From: Ulota crispa
Taxonomy: Eukaryota > Streptophyta > Bryopsida > Orthotrichales > Orthotrichaceae
Length of the DNA stretch: 64,000 nucleotides
Assembly: GCA_963920765.1 (NCBI GenBank)
Contig: OY987247.1
Coordinates: forward strand, 18,882,471 to 18,946,470
Reading direction: 5' to 3'
Of the stretch, positions 51,346-62,830 are shown piece after piece (the stretch's first letter is position 1; each line of letters starts with the position of its first letter). The translations under genes and the position numbers were made by a program. Below the pieces are notes generated by a model. The model had not been told where the DNA came from. It saw only the letters and a list, made by a program, of their open reading frames with translations, and did no database searches.

Positions 51346-52395
51346 CTAAAAAAACTTTGAACTTTGAAGTCATTAGTCTTACTAAATTTTCCCTATTTTG
51401 GAATAAAAACTAAACCAAAGGAAATAGATTTTTTATTACAACATTATAACCTTTAGGATTTGCCTTTTTCATTTCAATTATTAAATGCTACACAATTTAG
51501 TGTTTTGACTCATTCTCTACTTCTTTTTGCTTACTATTTTTAGCCACATGCTTGTGCTATATAGTTCCTATTGATTTGAAAATTCTCCCACATATACCTA
51601 GATTGATCTCCTACATGGAAAAAGAGAGCGCAGCTTGGAGTACATCATCTTTTTTGTTATAAGAGTGCTTAAAGGCTCCTGATAGTTTTGGGTATAGGGT
51701 TTACTTTTTTATCTTGAAGAAAGGGTTCAAGGTTTAGGGGTTAGAGTTTACCTTTTATGTATAGTTGTACACGCCGTCCATGAGACCGCAAGACCGTTGA
51801 AATGGACAGGCCATCATCTAGTGGAAATCAGGGTTATTTTTTCCTTTGTTAAGTAGTGCCAAAAAGGTGATTAAAATGTTATAGTGCTACTCCATGTTTT
51901 GACATTCATCCACAAATTGGATAGAAAATATCACATTAGCACATGTTACATGTCTATTATTTGGATTTCATTCAATATTTGGCAATTTCATCCAAGTTGT
52001 TTTAAAGTCTGAAATATTTTGACGATTTCATCCAAATATTAGTATTTTTCTTCTATAGGATTATTGCTAGTAAAAAAGATAGGTGCAATTCTGCCCTAAA
52101 TTGCCAAGAAAGCAAACTTTGCTGCGGACCAAGTGATGGACGAGAGGTTTAGGGGCCATTGCGCTGAAACAATGGGCCGTCAACATTCAATTGTAGCAGT
52201 CCAATTGGACAGACCATCTGTCTGCCAAGGACGTCAATAGGTGTGGCAAGCCATCCAGGCCTTTGACAGTCACTTTAGGCTCTCCAGGTTGTTGAGGAGC
52301 AATGTTGGTTGTTGACAATGTTGGCCAATCCGTCCGTGTAGGCCGTCCATTGGCTTGGACGGCCTTTGAATTCCGATAATGAGAACAGAAGGCTG
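51346..52395. other. Gene-free stretch
   Basis: AT-rich. A single 'aaggtttaggggtta' word is at about 51730. Scattered 'gaccgttg' and 'ccatccagg' words near 51780-52260 look like outlying, decayed units of the 20-bp minisatellite to the right. Confidence 0.4.
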
Positions 52396-52660
52396 AAGAT
52401 GGCGCTCCAACCTTGTGGACAGACTACCAAACCTTTGGACAAATTGCTGAACCTTTGGACGAACCATTGAGGCGGTTGACAGTCCCCCAAAGCAATTGAC
52501 TGTCCGCCGAGCTTGCGAATAGACTCCGCGTCCCCGTCGATTAATGCGGAAGGCATTATGATAGCGATATGAGGCTGGGGACGGTGCCCCAAACATGTTG
52601 ACGGGCTGCCAAACCTACGTGGACACCCTAGCCGTTGATAGAGGGGCAAGTCCGTCCACA
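52396..52660. repeat. 20-bp minisatellite, copy 2
   Basis: Clear 20-mers at 52416, 52436, 52456, 52476 and 52496: 'tggacagactaccaaacctt', 'tggacaaattgctgaacctt', 'tggacgaaccattgaggcgg', 'ttgacagtcccccaaagcaa', 'ttgactgtccgccgagcttg'. The register returns at about 52578 ('gggacggtgccccaaacatg', 'ttgacgggctgccaaaccta'). Period and wording match the array at 49086-49185 in the same orientation. Minus-strand open frames of 108 and 129 codons here are by-products. Confidence 0.75.
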
Positions 52661-53149
52661 TCAACGGTCTAGATTTGTGATTTTAATGGCGATTTGACCC
52701 CAATTACAAACCTGATTAGCATGGGTAATTCGGGTGTATAAACTTGGTAAATTCCCTCGTAATTGTGCATCCTCTTTCAAGTTGTTTTGTCTTTGCTTGA
52801 GAAAGCTTTGCATTGAAATTTGAGGGGAAGTGTTATACATGTGGCATACGCTTTGCCAAATTTCAATTGCCTCCACGCAACAGAACGCAGAGCAATTTGC
52901 CATTTGTATACTCCTACAAACTGTGATTTTTTATTGTGCAAGTAAATAGTATGACTACTCCAGGCTCCCCAATTCACTGAGGAAATGAAGGTGAACCCCC
53001 TAGGTAGAGGAGAGGAAGGAGGTTGGAATTGGATTGGGCTACATTTAGCAATGCAGAGGTTCTAGCAATGCCAGGCTACAAATAGGAGGTTGAATCCTAG
53101 ACTAGAATGACATGTTGTGCCTACATTGACTAGGCCCACATAAACAGCC

Positions 53150-55406
53150 ATTGGGATATTACTAGGTATGAGACGCATGTGAAGTCAAGCACAACTTTAA
53201 TCAAAAAGCGCAAGCACCCTACGTTCAAGAAGAGGTTGACTAAGGTTTCATTGGCACTTTGGGGGAAGGTCACAAAAAAGGATGTGACGCTCTCACAATG
53301 TCAAATGGCATACGCAGAAGTTTTTCTTGGGAAAGATGTAGACTAGACTACTTACCAAGCCAAGAAATGGAATAATAGGTTTCCAAATAGAATTTGCCAC
53401 ATTCTTGCAAATGCAAACATGATATTGGAAGAGGTGGCAAATGACATGGAAGACATTCAACCAATTGTGCAAGAAATCCCAGCACAAGTTTTGGTACAGA
53501 ATGTAGCAAATCTACATGAAGCGCAAGATTTGGACGTGGAAGTGGATATTGAGCCACTAGAAGAATATGGAGTTGATGGAGCAAACAACATAGCAAATGA
53601 GGTTACGGTGCAAGTAGCAATGCAACAAAATTTGAACGCAAATGTTCCGCCGCATCAGGAGGGTATTGTCTTCAATTTGATTCATGGAGCAACCGCCAAT
53701 GATGAAGAACTCCAACACTTCCGCAACTTAGTGTTGACGCTGCAAGTGCAAAAGGATAAGGCATTAAGGGCACATGCAGCAAATGTGGAAGTCCATAGAG
53801 TAAGGGTGGAGTGCCTCATTGATGAGAATTACAAGCTAGCTAGAAGCCACGCCACCCTTCTAGCTTGCGAAGGACGATCAAGCATGGACAACATTCCATT
53901 GCTAGACAATGTCATGGTGAGCGCCACATATGCTGCAGATGATAGCCCAATAGCCATCACTCATGCAAATGAATTTGTGGTGCAGCCTCATTTATTATTC
54001 CCGCCTCAAACTTTTAGGGGTGAAAGTTTGAATGTGGCTAGGGCTAAAGCAATCCAAGCGGTGCAAAACCTTGGAGGGCCCACTTTGGATTTCAACGCCA
54101 TGCGTGCACGCGCAAAGGAAGCAGAAGCAGAGGTGACAAGTACAAAGGCAAACATGGAAGAACTAACAAACTTTGTGCGCACTCTAGAACTTTGCTTCGT
54201 GGCAGCTAAGGATAATGTTGTGGTTCTCACCGCATCAAACACAGAGCTGCAACAAAGATTGGACATCTTAAAGGCCTTGATTACAAGATTGGTCCATAGC
54301 CTTGAAATGAAGGGAATGCTGCTATTGTTGCTGAACATGAAGCTTGCATGCAACATTTTAGAGAACAAGGCCTTGCAAATGCAGCGAGAAGTGAAGAGAG
54401 TAGCTGCAGAACTCAATGATGGAAGTCATTATTATTTTGGCTTGAACTCGTGGCCTCGCATTGAAGAGATGTTCCCCGAGAGGTTACCAACAATGCCCCT
54501 AAATACAAGCATTGACTAGAACGTGGACCCGACTCTGCAGTTTGAATACAACACTACACGATGTAGGTATTTGCACAAAGGCCAAGTAGGTAAACCCTCA
54601 TTATTGTGGCCTGAAGTTCAAGATTTTGTAAAGGAAGGCCCAATATGCATTATGTGTCAAGAGCCTTTTGGCCCCAAAGGCGGATGGAGCCTTGGTACGT
54701 GCCCGCACATGTACCATCCTGGGTGTCTCATTGCCCACATGGTGACAAGGAAGAGATGCGTTGTAGGGCCTCCTTTCATGACCAGCTCTACGAAATGTTT
54801 GGCCTCCAAAACCACATGCCAATTCATTACGCGCATTACAAAAACAATTTACCAAGGCCAAGGAATAGGATTCATTAGGGGAAGGATTTGTCATGGCTGT
54901 GGAAGTGGTCCTTTGACTTCTGTCATCTATATACACAAATCGTGGAAGAGGCTATGCGGTTTGAAAGTGTGAAGAGCGTCACCAACATCATCAAAGGGGT
55001 GATTAGAGATGGCAATTGTGAGCATCGATTGTATGCAGGTCAGCTTGCTAGTGGACATTGGGACACAATTTGCAACGTTTTTTCACCTCAACCCCACCCA
55101 CGGAACATACTATATGACAACAAAGGTCACAGTTTGGGATTGATTGCAAACATGACTTTTGAGCAACAATCTGCCTTTGTTGAAGACAATACATTTCACA
55201 AGGCCCAATTGTTGAGTTCCATATACAAGTACATCCATAATCAGTACAATAGGCCAATAGTGACTCTATTGAGAACTTTGCAATCTCAGAACGAGTTGCA
55301 AAGGTTTCTGAGAAATGGCATAGATTTAGCGCTAGAGTTTATAGATGTAGGAGATGCCCATATATTATATTTTCAAAGTATTTTTGATATGTACCATAGG
55401 CCATAG
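53150..55406 (+). pseudogene. Coiled-coil + RING-H2 protein fossil
   Basis: From about 53150 one frame gives INSHWDITRYETHVKSS, then KHPTFKKRLTKVSLALWGK, a TAG at about 53343, and 390 open codons (53347-54516) rich in A, E, Q and L with likely coiled coils. A TAG at 54517 is followed in frame by CIMCQEPFGPKGGWSLGTCP and HMYHPGCLIAHM. That gives the first six ligands of a RING-H2 finger (C-x2-C, C-x-H, H-x2-C). The last ligand pair is broken by a small deletion at about 54762 that shifts the frame to CRASFHDQLYEMFGLQNHMP. This frame runs, with one TAG at 54876, to LALEFIDVGDAHILYF and ends at 55406. If active it would have been a RING-type E3 ligase or a transposon-borne protein. I do not recognise the N-terminal family. 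Confidence 0.6.
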
Positions 55407-56475
55407 CACTAGGAAATGTAATACAAGGAGATGAGTGATTTTTTTATTGGAAAATGTGTGCAAGTACTCTTCATGGATCTATATACAAGAAATTGTTCAA
55501 AACAAGGATCCAGGAAGGCTTAGCACTTGTTGTTGCACTTGCAAAATTTGGTATGAAATGAAGGACTTACAATTCACTATGTGTTCTCTCCATATTGTAC
55601 TGTGCATTTGTATTATGGTCGCTTGCGAAACTCAAGTAGAGTATATTATTGAAGATGTTAAAAATGAAAACCTATGAAATGTTGCTCCCCAAGTCCTCAG
55701 GCAACCAAGAACGTCTTAAAATATTTTTTCCAAATAAAAATGTGTAGTAGGTTCTTTAGACTTATATAGATGTGGGGAGCTTTGAATCATTCAATTTTGA
55801 TTGATGAGATGAATGTTATGAGAAGTTTTAGTTTGCAGGTAGGTGTGGTTATACTTTGGTAAAATAACTTATGATATATTGAATTTCATTTTTGAATGCA
55901 AATTTAATATTAAACCCTAAAAAATATATTAGAAAATGGAAAGGAACCAAAGGGTGAAAATTGCTTGGTACTTGCTAGGACAATCTCACCACTGGGATTA
56001 TTGTGATTTAGTTCCATTGCTAGGTGATAAATAATGTAACATTTTGTTCAATTTGAAACCGCCTTCTATTTATTGTTTTTTTTAATAATGAAAATTAAGC
56101 ATTTTTTGTTTTGGTTTTTTTCCAAAGACTCTCAACTCAATTCCCCACCATAAAAAAATAAACCTCAAAACCCCATGGTGCAAAAATTTGATGTCAAAAA
56201 AGCTCAAAGTCAAATAATCTAGTCGTGCAAGGTGCAAAAAAGCTTGTTGTGTATCCTTTGAATGTTAAAATCTTGCAATCTGTGCAGTCAAAGTTTTGTA
56301 AGTTTTGAATTACACATTCTTATACAAGTCTAGGATAAGAACCTATGGTCAAATATGGAAAAACACTAATCTTCAAACTTTTTTACCCTTTCTCGTAGAA
56401 GTGACAAGTTTGAGTATCATTTGAAAAGTAAAGGCCATGGTTCTTTAGGGCTTTGTCATTGAAATAGCCTCCAAA
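55407..56475. other. Gene-free stretch with dispersed repeat copy 2
   Basis: 55685-55860 is the partner of the repeat at 51155-51345. The remainder is A/T-rich with homopolymer runs and no supportable frame. Confidence 0.45.
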
Positions 56476-56640
56476 CTTGCAAAATAAAGGTAGTATTGTG
56501 ATTTACAATACAAGTACAGTATTAATTCTCTATTGGACATTTGGTCTAGCTCATGGTGTGTTGCTGAAGGTCCATGGGCTGGTACCCAAGGGGTTTGTTG
56601 TTCAAGTCCTCCCGGCAACAGACGATCACAGTTGTGGGCG
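56476..56640 (+). mobile_element. SINE-like repeat, copy 1
   Basis: A block beginning 'gcaaaataaaggtagtattg' is repeated in the same orientation at 57056-57215 with about 85 per cent identity by eye. It holds 'tagctcatggtgtg', like a tRNA A box, and about 50 bp later 'gttcaagtcct', like a B box. This spacing suits a tRNA-derived SINE. No poly-A tail was identified. Confidence 0.45.
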
Positions 56641-56678
56641 AGGTCTTGTCAATATGTACTAGTCCTTGGTTTCAACGC

Positions 56679-56753
56679 ATGGTTCTCATGCAAACCTATC
56701 CAGATGTGGTTGAATTTCACAACCACATCTGAATAGGTTTGCCTGAGGACCAT
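56679..56753. repeat. Perfectly placed hairpin: 34-bp arms, 7-nt loop
   Basis: Arms 56679-56712 and 56720-56753 are inverted copies matching at 31 of 34 positions. One of the three mismatches would be a U-G pair in a plus-strand RNA. The loop is 'aatttca'. It lies just after the first SINE-like copy. It could be a miRNA-like foldback, a very small foldback element, or the result of a palindromic duplication. Confidence 0.8.
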
Positions 56754-57054
56754 TTGTCAATTTTGAATAGCTATACATCTTGATAAGATCTCTCTCACGA
56801 CCGCAATCAATTGGTCGTCCATCCATTGATTGTAGCTGCCAAGAACTGTTACATCAGCATCAGCCAACACATCATGATTTGCAAGATTTTTGCATTTTCT
56901 ACCCTTTCATCAATATAACGTTTTAACTAAGAATTAAAATCTGAAAAAAATTACTAGAGGCAAAACTAAACTACATTAGCTAGCTTTTCTCTATTCAAAG
57001 ATTCTTGAAAACAAATACTTTAATTTGCTAAAATAGCCTCAAAACTTCAGAACT

Positions 57055-57215
57055 TGCAAAATAAAGGTAGTATTGTGATTCACAATATAAGTACGGTATT
57101 AATCCTCTATTGGACATCTGACCTAGCACATGGTGGGTTGTTGAAGGCCCATGGGCTGATAATCCATGAGGTTTTGGGTTCAAACCCTTGACGTTGCAAT
57201 TCCTTGCAAGGGGGA
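57055..57215 (+). mobile_element. SINE-like repeat, copy 2
   Basis: Partner of the copy at 56476. Its boxes are closer to consensus: 'tagcacatggtggg' (A-box-like, 57124) and 'gggttcaaaccc' (B box, about 57177). A G-rich 'gggggaggaccggagg' follows. The B box could also tempt a tRNA call, but no full cloverleaf forms. Confidence 0.5.
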
Positions 57216-58552
57216 GGACCGGAGGAGGTTCCGGTGTGGCAAAAATGTGTCAACATATGAATTGTGCATGTGCCTCCCATTGAGGGTCCGCATCCATGTG
57301 CTTGTAGTACGTCAATGCATACCTTGAAAGGGTTGTGCTTGCCTGTTTCCTATGTTGTTGCAACCGGGCCCTAAACCCTAAACCATCCAGCTATTGCAGC
57401 TCCTAACATTAGCATTGGCCAACACAATCTTTTATAATTTCTTGGATTTCATTGTCTCAAGTGCAAAGCAACTTGTTAGCAATAGCGTGCTAATTCCTTA
57501 TGCAAATTTTCCCGCAAACTTGTTTGTCCAATAATTGCAGCTACCAAATCACTCAAAGAAGCTACTAACCCTGATGGAAAGACTTGGACGACTGTAGTTA
57601 ACAGGCAATCATGCTTGTGGAGCAAGAGATTGCACATATTAGCAATAACAACTCTGCATTCACATACTAGCAATTCTAATTGGCTTTTGCATGTTGGGGT
57701 GGATTTGGAATTTGCAGCATCGTGCCCCATGTAATTGAGCTGGGACTTGGGAGGATCGTGTGGTTGAATTGCCTAGTGGAAGGAGTCTCCTAAAACCTCT
57801 TTCATGTACCCTTCAAGACTTTGCAAGTTTATCCTAAACCATCATATTTTATCCCATTTCTTAGGCCTATTTCTCTAGGAGGAGAGGTGATTTGAGTTTT
57901 CATTTTTTTCCTAAGTCATTATTGTGAATCGATTTGTCCCTTCTATTCAGTGTTTTTGGTTGCTAACCTCGCAGCACCAAGTCATTTGCCAAATTGCCTA
58001 CCCGCAACCTGATCGACAACCACTCAAACATCCAACAGTGAATCAACGGACTAATATAATGAGAAAAGCTTCCCTCACAAACCACACCTCTTGCACTAGT
58101 TGTTGTGGATCATTGCTGAGGAAATGCAAACTCCATGCAACCAATAACAATTGCAAATTTGAAATAACATGGCCTTTATGGCGCTCTAAATTTGCTGGAT
58201 CTACTTCTTTGTGTTCTTCTCCGTGCCTGGCGTCAATAAACAACAAATTGCCAGAGGCGTGTCGATTGCAAGTTTAGTTGGAAGCGTACTTGTATTCCCA
58301 CCACTCTATCCAGCATTGCACTTATATTGTCAAATATTGTTGGCAACACTAATTACAAACCCTAAAACTAAATGTCAACAAAATGTTGCCAACACTAAAT
58401 GTGAACTTATACACTAATTGTTGATTTTTGTAAATTTTGGGAGTAATTTTTATGTACAAGATTACATTTAGTGTTTGAATTTGATTATGGTAAAGATGTA
58501 GTCAACACATTTATTCAAGAAGTTATGTATGAATTTCATAAGGTATTGAAGC
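57216..58552. other. Gene-free stretch
   Basis: ORFs at 57476-57730 (minus) and 57924-58277 (plus) have no recognisable domain and overlap frames on the other strand. I see nothing I can name. Confidence 0.4.
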
Positions 58553-58765
58553 GGGCCGTCCAACCAGGCCGTCCGTCTGGACGTTCAACCAGGCTGTCCA
58601 CTAGGGCATCAAATGAGGCCGTCCACATGGCTGTCCTCTAATCCATCAAACTAGGTTGTCCATCTGACCATCCAAGAAGGCCGTCAAACTAGGCCATCCA
58701 TCTAGCCGTCCAACTGAGACGTCCATCTGGCCATCAAACCAAGCCGTCCATATCGACATTCAACA
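58553..58765. repeat. 25-bp minisatellite built of 12/13-bp halves
   Basis: Alternating halves of the types 'ccgtccaaccagg' (13) and 'ccgtccatctgg' (12) repeat about eight times as 25-bp dimers, with substitutions. The word GGCCGTCC also occurs in the two 20-bp arrays, so the families may share an origin despite different periods. Confidence 0.75.
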
Positions 58766-59009
58766 TGGAGTCTTGGATCGTCAACCCATTTGTCTAATGA
58801 GGTTTATTGTTGACTGAAGCCGTCCAATGCGTGCGTTGCAACGTCCATCCAGTGGATTGTGCAACCGCCGTTGACGGTTCTGTCAATATATTCATCTATC
58901 CATTGCTCTTTTTCATCCATTTTTGAAAGTTTGTCAATGAATATCATCCTAACAAACACCGGGGTTGGATTTTGACGCCTGAACGGATATCCGGACGTTC
59001 AGATGTGAC

Positions 59010-61740
59010 ATGATGGGGACAACCCTCAGCAGAGGATGCAAGAGTTGATGATGATTCAGATGAATCCTCAAAACAGTCATCTCACCACTCCGTCAGTTCT
59101 TGTAACATTGCATGGATACCTCTGAACGACGTCGAGGTGCATTCATACCTCTTGCCATCAGGGAATCCCTAGACATCTCTACTTGTATGATGAATTGGGC
59201 TTTCTAATTGGGAGATCTCAAGATCTTTCTGTTGATATCCACTTTGTCACTCTATTCCCTGTTTTTTTGGCCTACATCTGTAGGAAGAGCCTGAGTCACA
59301 GCCGCCGTCAAAGAATGTAAGCAGCCCTAGTTAGTCTGCTCAACACAAATCTCATGCGCTTGCTCCCACAGTTGCCGATCAAAGGTCATTCGGATCTTCA
59401 GAGTCCACAAAGGATGATGAGCAATTACCAAAAGTTGTTGAGGTTTGCTTTAAGTCCCTACTATCGAGAGATCCCTTGATAGCTCAAATGCCAATATCTT
59501 ACGATGCATTTCAAATTGCAAATTCAATATAATGCCATTGGAGTTCTCCAAATGCTAACAGAAGATTTACTGAAGGAGCATTTCTAATGAACTGACAACT
59601 CAATATTCAATGTTGTTGCAAGATGCGGCTCTTTAGTAACCTTGACAGTCAAGACAATCAAGGTCTCCAAATTAGTCAAAAAAGAAGAACATTGCTGCTC
59701 CTTTATAGGGCTCTCCTGCACGCAAATCTAGAAGGTGGCCCTCACAAAAGAATGTGCCACCATCCAACAAGATTGTTTCAAGAAACAGTACGCAAAAGCA
59801 GTCTCAGAAGGCTGTTACTAAAAGTAAGGACCCTGCTCATGTGTTGAAGCAATTAGGGAGAACAACAAAAAGGAAAATCTTGGCAAAGGATGAAGTATGG
59901 ACTAGTGAGGCTGACAATGACGCTCACAATTCAGACATGTCCTCAAAAGCACAACAAGCCCAACGTTGAGCACTTGTTTCTTGTCGGCCCTCTGATCCTT
60001 CAACAGTGCCTTGGACAACAGACCCAACACAGGCCATAGCAACAATTCTGTCCCGACTTGCTGAATAGGAAGAATTGATGCCTAGTGATTCTTGATTACC
60101 ACACTCCCCCCCTCTTGCCACAACCTTGCATCACAGAGATGCCACTATAGGTGTATTGGGGGATCCCCTGATGGAAGCCAATCATCCTTTCATAGTCACA
60201 ACATCGCGGGATCCCCCAATGGAACTGGGTCATCTCGCAAACGTTTCCTTATTGACGGATCCCCCAACGGAAGGAGGTCATCCCGCTATCGCCACCAAAT
60301 CGGGGGATCTCCCAATAGAAGCAGGTCATCCCGCCGTCATCATCATATCAGGGGATCCCCCAACAAAAAGGGATAATCTTGCCATCATTACCATATCAAA
60401 GGATCCCCCAATGGAAGAGGATTACATTGACTTTCCATTAGATCTTCCACTTCAAGAGTCCTAGTCCTATCAACCAGAGCTCATGATTGAAGAGATGTGT
60501 TGGAACACTTTGAAGGATTTGCAAGCCTTCAATTCTAAAATGGTATGGGTAGGGTCTAATCAAACTACTATAAAGCCGATGACAGGAGTAGATGTTTCGA
60601 CCAAATCAGTGGAGCTGAATTGCCCTGCCATTTTAGCCACAGAATCTATACTTGGCGGTTCAAATGAGGTGCCTAAGATTGTTGTCATGCTTAATGTTTT
60701 GCCCTGTGAGAAGGTCAGTCTCTAAGTTAGGCTTCATTATGCTTTTCTTGATTTATGTTTCCCTTGTTACCGATATCATTGTTTTTAGTCATATTTTCTA
60801 AAACTTTAGTACTCCGCCAGCCCTGCTCATCAATGTTCTTACCAATTAGTTAGTGACGCTCTGAATGGACAAATTGCAAAGATTGATCCAGGGGATGAGA
60901 TTGGTGATGAGTCGCCGTCCATAGCAAATAAAGAGACATTGCACGGAAAGGGAGTCGTCACAAAAGAAGTCACAGGTGCATAGAGTGACACCTTTTTTTT
61001 TCCTCAACATCCAGCATTCATTGTCAAGCATCAGTTTTGGTAATTTTAACTTTCTGGCAATACTGTGATATGCAGGCTAGTTGAACATGGACCCTGCGCT
61101 GCCGGTTTTTCCATATGAGGTACCTATGCAATGGTACATAGTTGTTTTTGACCTGAATGGTGTTTTGGTTGAGAGGTATAGGAAATCTAGGAAACTCAAT
61201 TTGAACTGGAGGCCAAGGTTTAAAGAATTTGTCAATTGGCTGTACTCTGTTGCAGAAGTTGCGTTTTGGACCTGCGCTAGCCCTAAGAATATGCAGTATA
61301 TGGTAGAGAAAATAGTGGAAGACGCCTCATTTGGTGCTCTCAACGTCTACACCTTATCACAAGATAACTGCACTCGGTCTAAGTATAGAGATTCCTATGA
61401 TCTCAATAAGCCATTATCCCTTAAAGACCTTCAAAAGTTCTAGCAAATGTGCAGTCTGACATTAAGAGAAAACATTCTATTGGTTGATGACAGTCCCTAT
61501 AAAAACCTTTTCAATGACATGTTTTCCACAATTCATCCTAAATCATGGAAAGGTGATATGAGGGACACATATCTGAATAATGCTCTTTGACCTTGGCTCA
61601 TTGCTCTATTTAGATCTAACAAAGTTGTTGTCAAAAATGTCAAGGAGAATCCGCCTCCCATATGCAAGATGGGGGAAGACATGGATCTGGAATTATTGCA
61701 GTGCATTTTGGGCAGACTTCCATTACGCAAGGAGAGCTAG
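59010..61740 (+). pseudogene. FCP1/HAD-type phosphatase gene fossil with 16-residue repeats
   Basis: Exon blocks join in phase. A possible block lies at about 59025-59165 (DDDSDESSKQSSHHSVSS). 59282-59441 begins EEPESQPPSK. 59709-60713 runs from a basic region (SPARKSRRWPSQKNVPPSNK) through six 16-residue repeats to MIEEMCWNTLKDLQAF. Introns 60714-60809 and 60976-61075 lead to 60810-60975 and 61076-61740. The last exon is an FCP1-like catalytic domain: VVFDLNGVLVERY (DxN form of motif I), AEVAFWTCASPKNMQY, LSQDNCTRS and LLVDDSPYKNLF. Phosphatases of this class remove phosphate from Ser/Thr, FCP1 itself from the RNA polymerase II tail. Stops at 61079, 61441 (TAG) and 61588 (TGA, probably from Trp), plus several upstream, make this copy inactive. 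Asn in motif I also occurs in other plant FCP1-like proteins (recalled). Confidence 0.65.
60156..60431 (+). repeat. 48-bp coding tandem repeat, six units
   Basis: Units start at 60162, 60210, 60258, 60306, 60354 and 60402, each opening with GATCCCCCAATGGAA or a close variant. Each encodes 16 residues of the type DPPMEAGHPAIxTxSx. All six keep the same frame with no stop, although the host gene has stops either side. The period is a multiple of three, as expected if it expanded inside a coding exon. Confidence 0.85.
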
Positions 61741-62449
61741 TCGTGAGGAGTCCATTGGGGGATCCCTTGATAGTACTTTTGCCGTGTAGATTATCAGATG
61801 AGTTGTATATCCAGTATTGTTAATACTTGGACCTTTTTTTTGATATTGTAAATGTATTTAAGGGATTCAACCATTCCCTTTTTTTTATTATCAGGTCTTG
61901 AACGATTCTCATCATAGTCTCTTACTTTCAGTGGATTTGTGTGTACTCTTTGCAAAACAGATTAGCTTTCATATTTTGAATCATTCTCACATATACTTGT
62001 GCAGAACCATTCAAACTTGCACTAATTTCAGCCTTGCCAAAATTAGTAAAATCTATTGTTTCTTCATTAATAGATGTTTCATTAGTTTTTGTATCTTTAC
62101 GTTCTACCTCACTTTCATAGTTTGATATTTATAGTTTGTGTGTTGGAATGTTATCTCTTTTACTATCCTTAAGTAGGGCATTTTATTGGATGTACTAATC
62201 TTACTTTATTTTGTTCTGCATTTTATTGGATCATTATTTTAATATTAATGTCCATTGTGCTCTCATCTTTATCTTGGGCATCCTTGTTTCATTGTCAACA
62301 AACTAACTTTTGCTATATACATGAAAAAAGATGTCCTTGCGTAGTGGAGTTTTTGTTAGCGTTGTTCACTTCTCATCAAGGGATCCCCCGATGATGGCTT
62401 GTTTGTTCATTTGTCACGCTTGACTATGTCGTGAGGTTCTTTTTTGCAG

Positions 62450-62830
62450 GAGGCGTTGCTTGTTATATTGCATCGTAATTTATGCATTCAAGGTGGTGTG
62501 GCAGATCTCCCATGATCTATTAAAATTCATCCCGGATTTGTCCCTCTTATTCATTACCTAGTAGAGAATACACGCTTTGGGATATAGTCAACAATGTTTT
62601 AAGAGACACTTGAGGAGCTCCTTCAACTTATTCTTCCCACAGAAGTTTACTCAAGTATTCTATTTTAGACAAGCTTTGATACCTCTAACGAGATCAACCA
62701 CGGCCCAGCTCCTACAGAAATTGTGACAATGTTCTTATGGGATCCTCGCCCTTGTAGGATATATATAGACAAGAAGTTGAAGATACTTAGTGTAGATCCT
62801 CTTGATGAGCGTTTGTTTTGTAGTCATTGA
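62450..62830 (+). pseudogene. Exon-like coding fossil, unknown family
   Basis: Directly after a 'tttttttgcag' acceptor at 62449, one frame gives EALLVILHRNLCIQGGVADL, then IKIHPGFVPLIHYLVENTRF, LEELLQLILPTEVYSS, PTEIVTMFLWDPRPCRIYI and LKILSVDPLDERLF. It ends at TGA 62828. Four internal stops are present but no frameshift. It could be a last exon of the phosphatase fossil upstream, or of another gene. I do not recognise it. Confidence 0.45.

Noticed and set aside
52275..52664. 129-codon and 108-codon minus-strand ORFs
   Set aside because: They lie in the second 20-bp minisatellite and are by-products of the repeat.
54006..54416. 136-codon minus-strand ORF
   Set aside because: Antisense to the coiled-coil frame of the RING-type fossil, whose plus-strand reading explains the region better.
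57160..57200. tRNA gene
   Set aside because: Only A-box-like and B-box words are present. I could not form an acceptor stem, anticodon arm and T arm together, so a SINE-like repeat is the better call.
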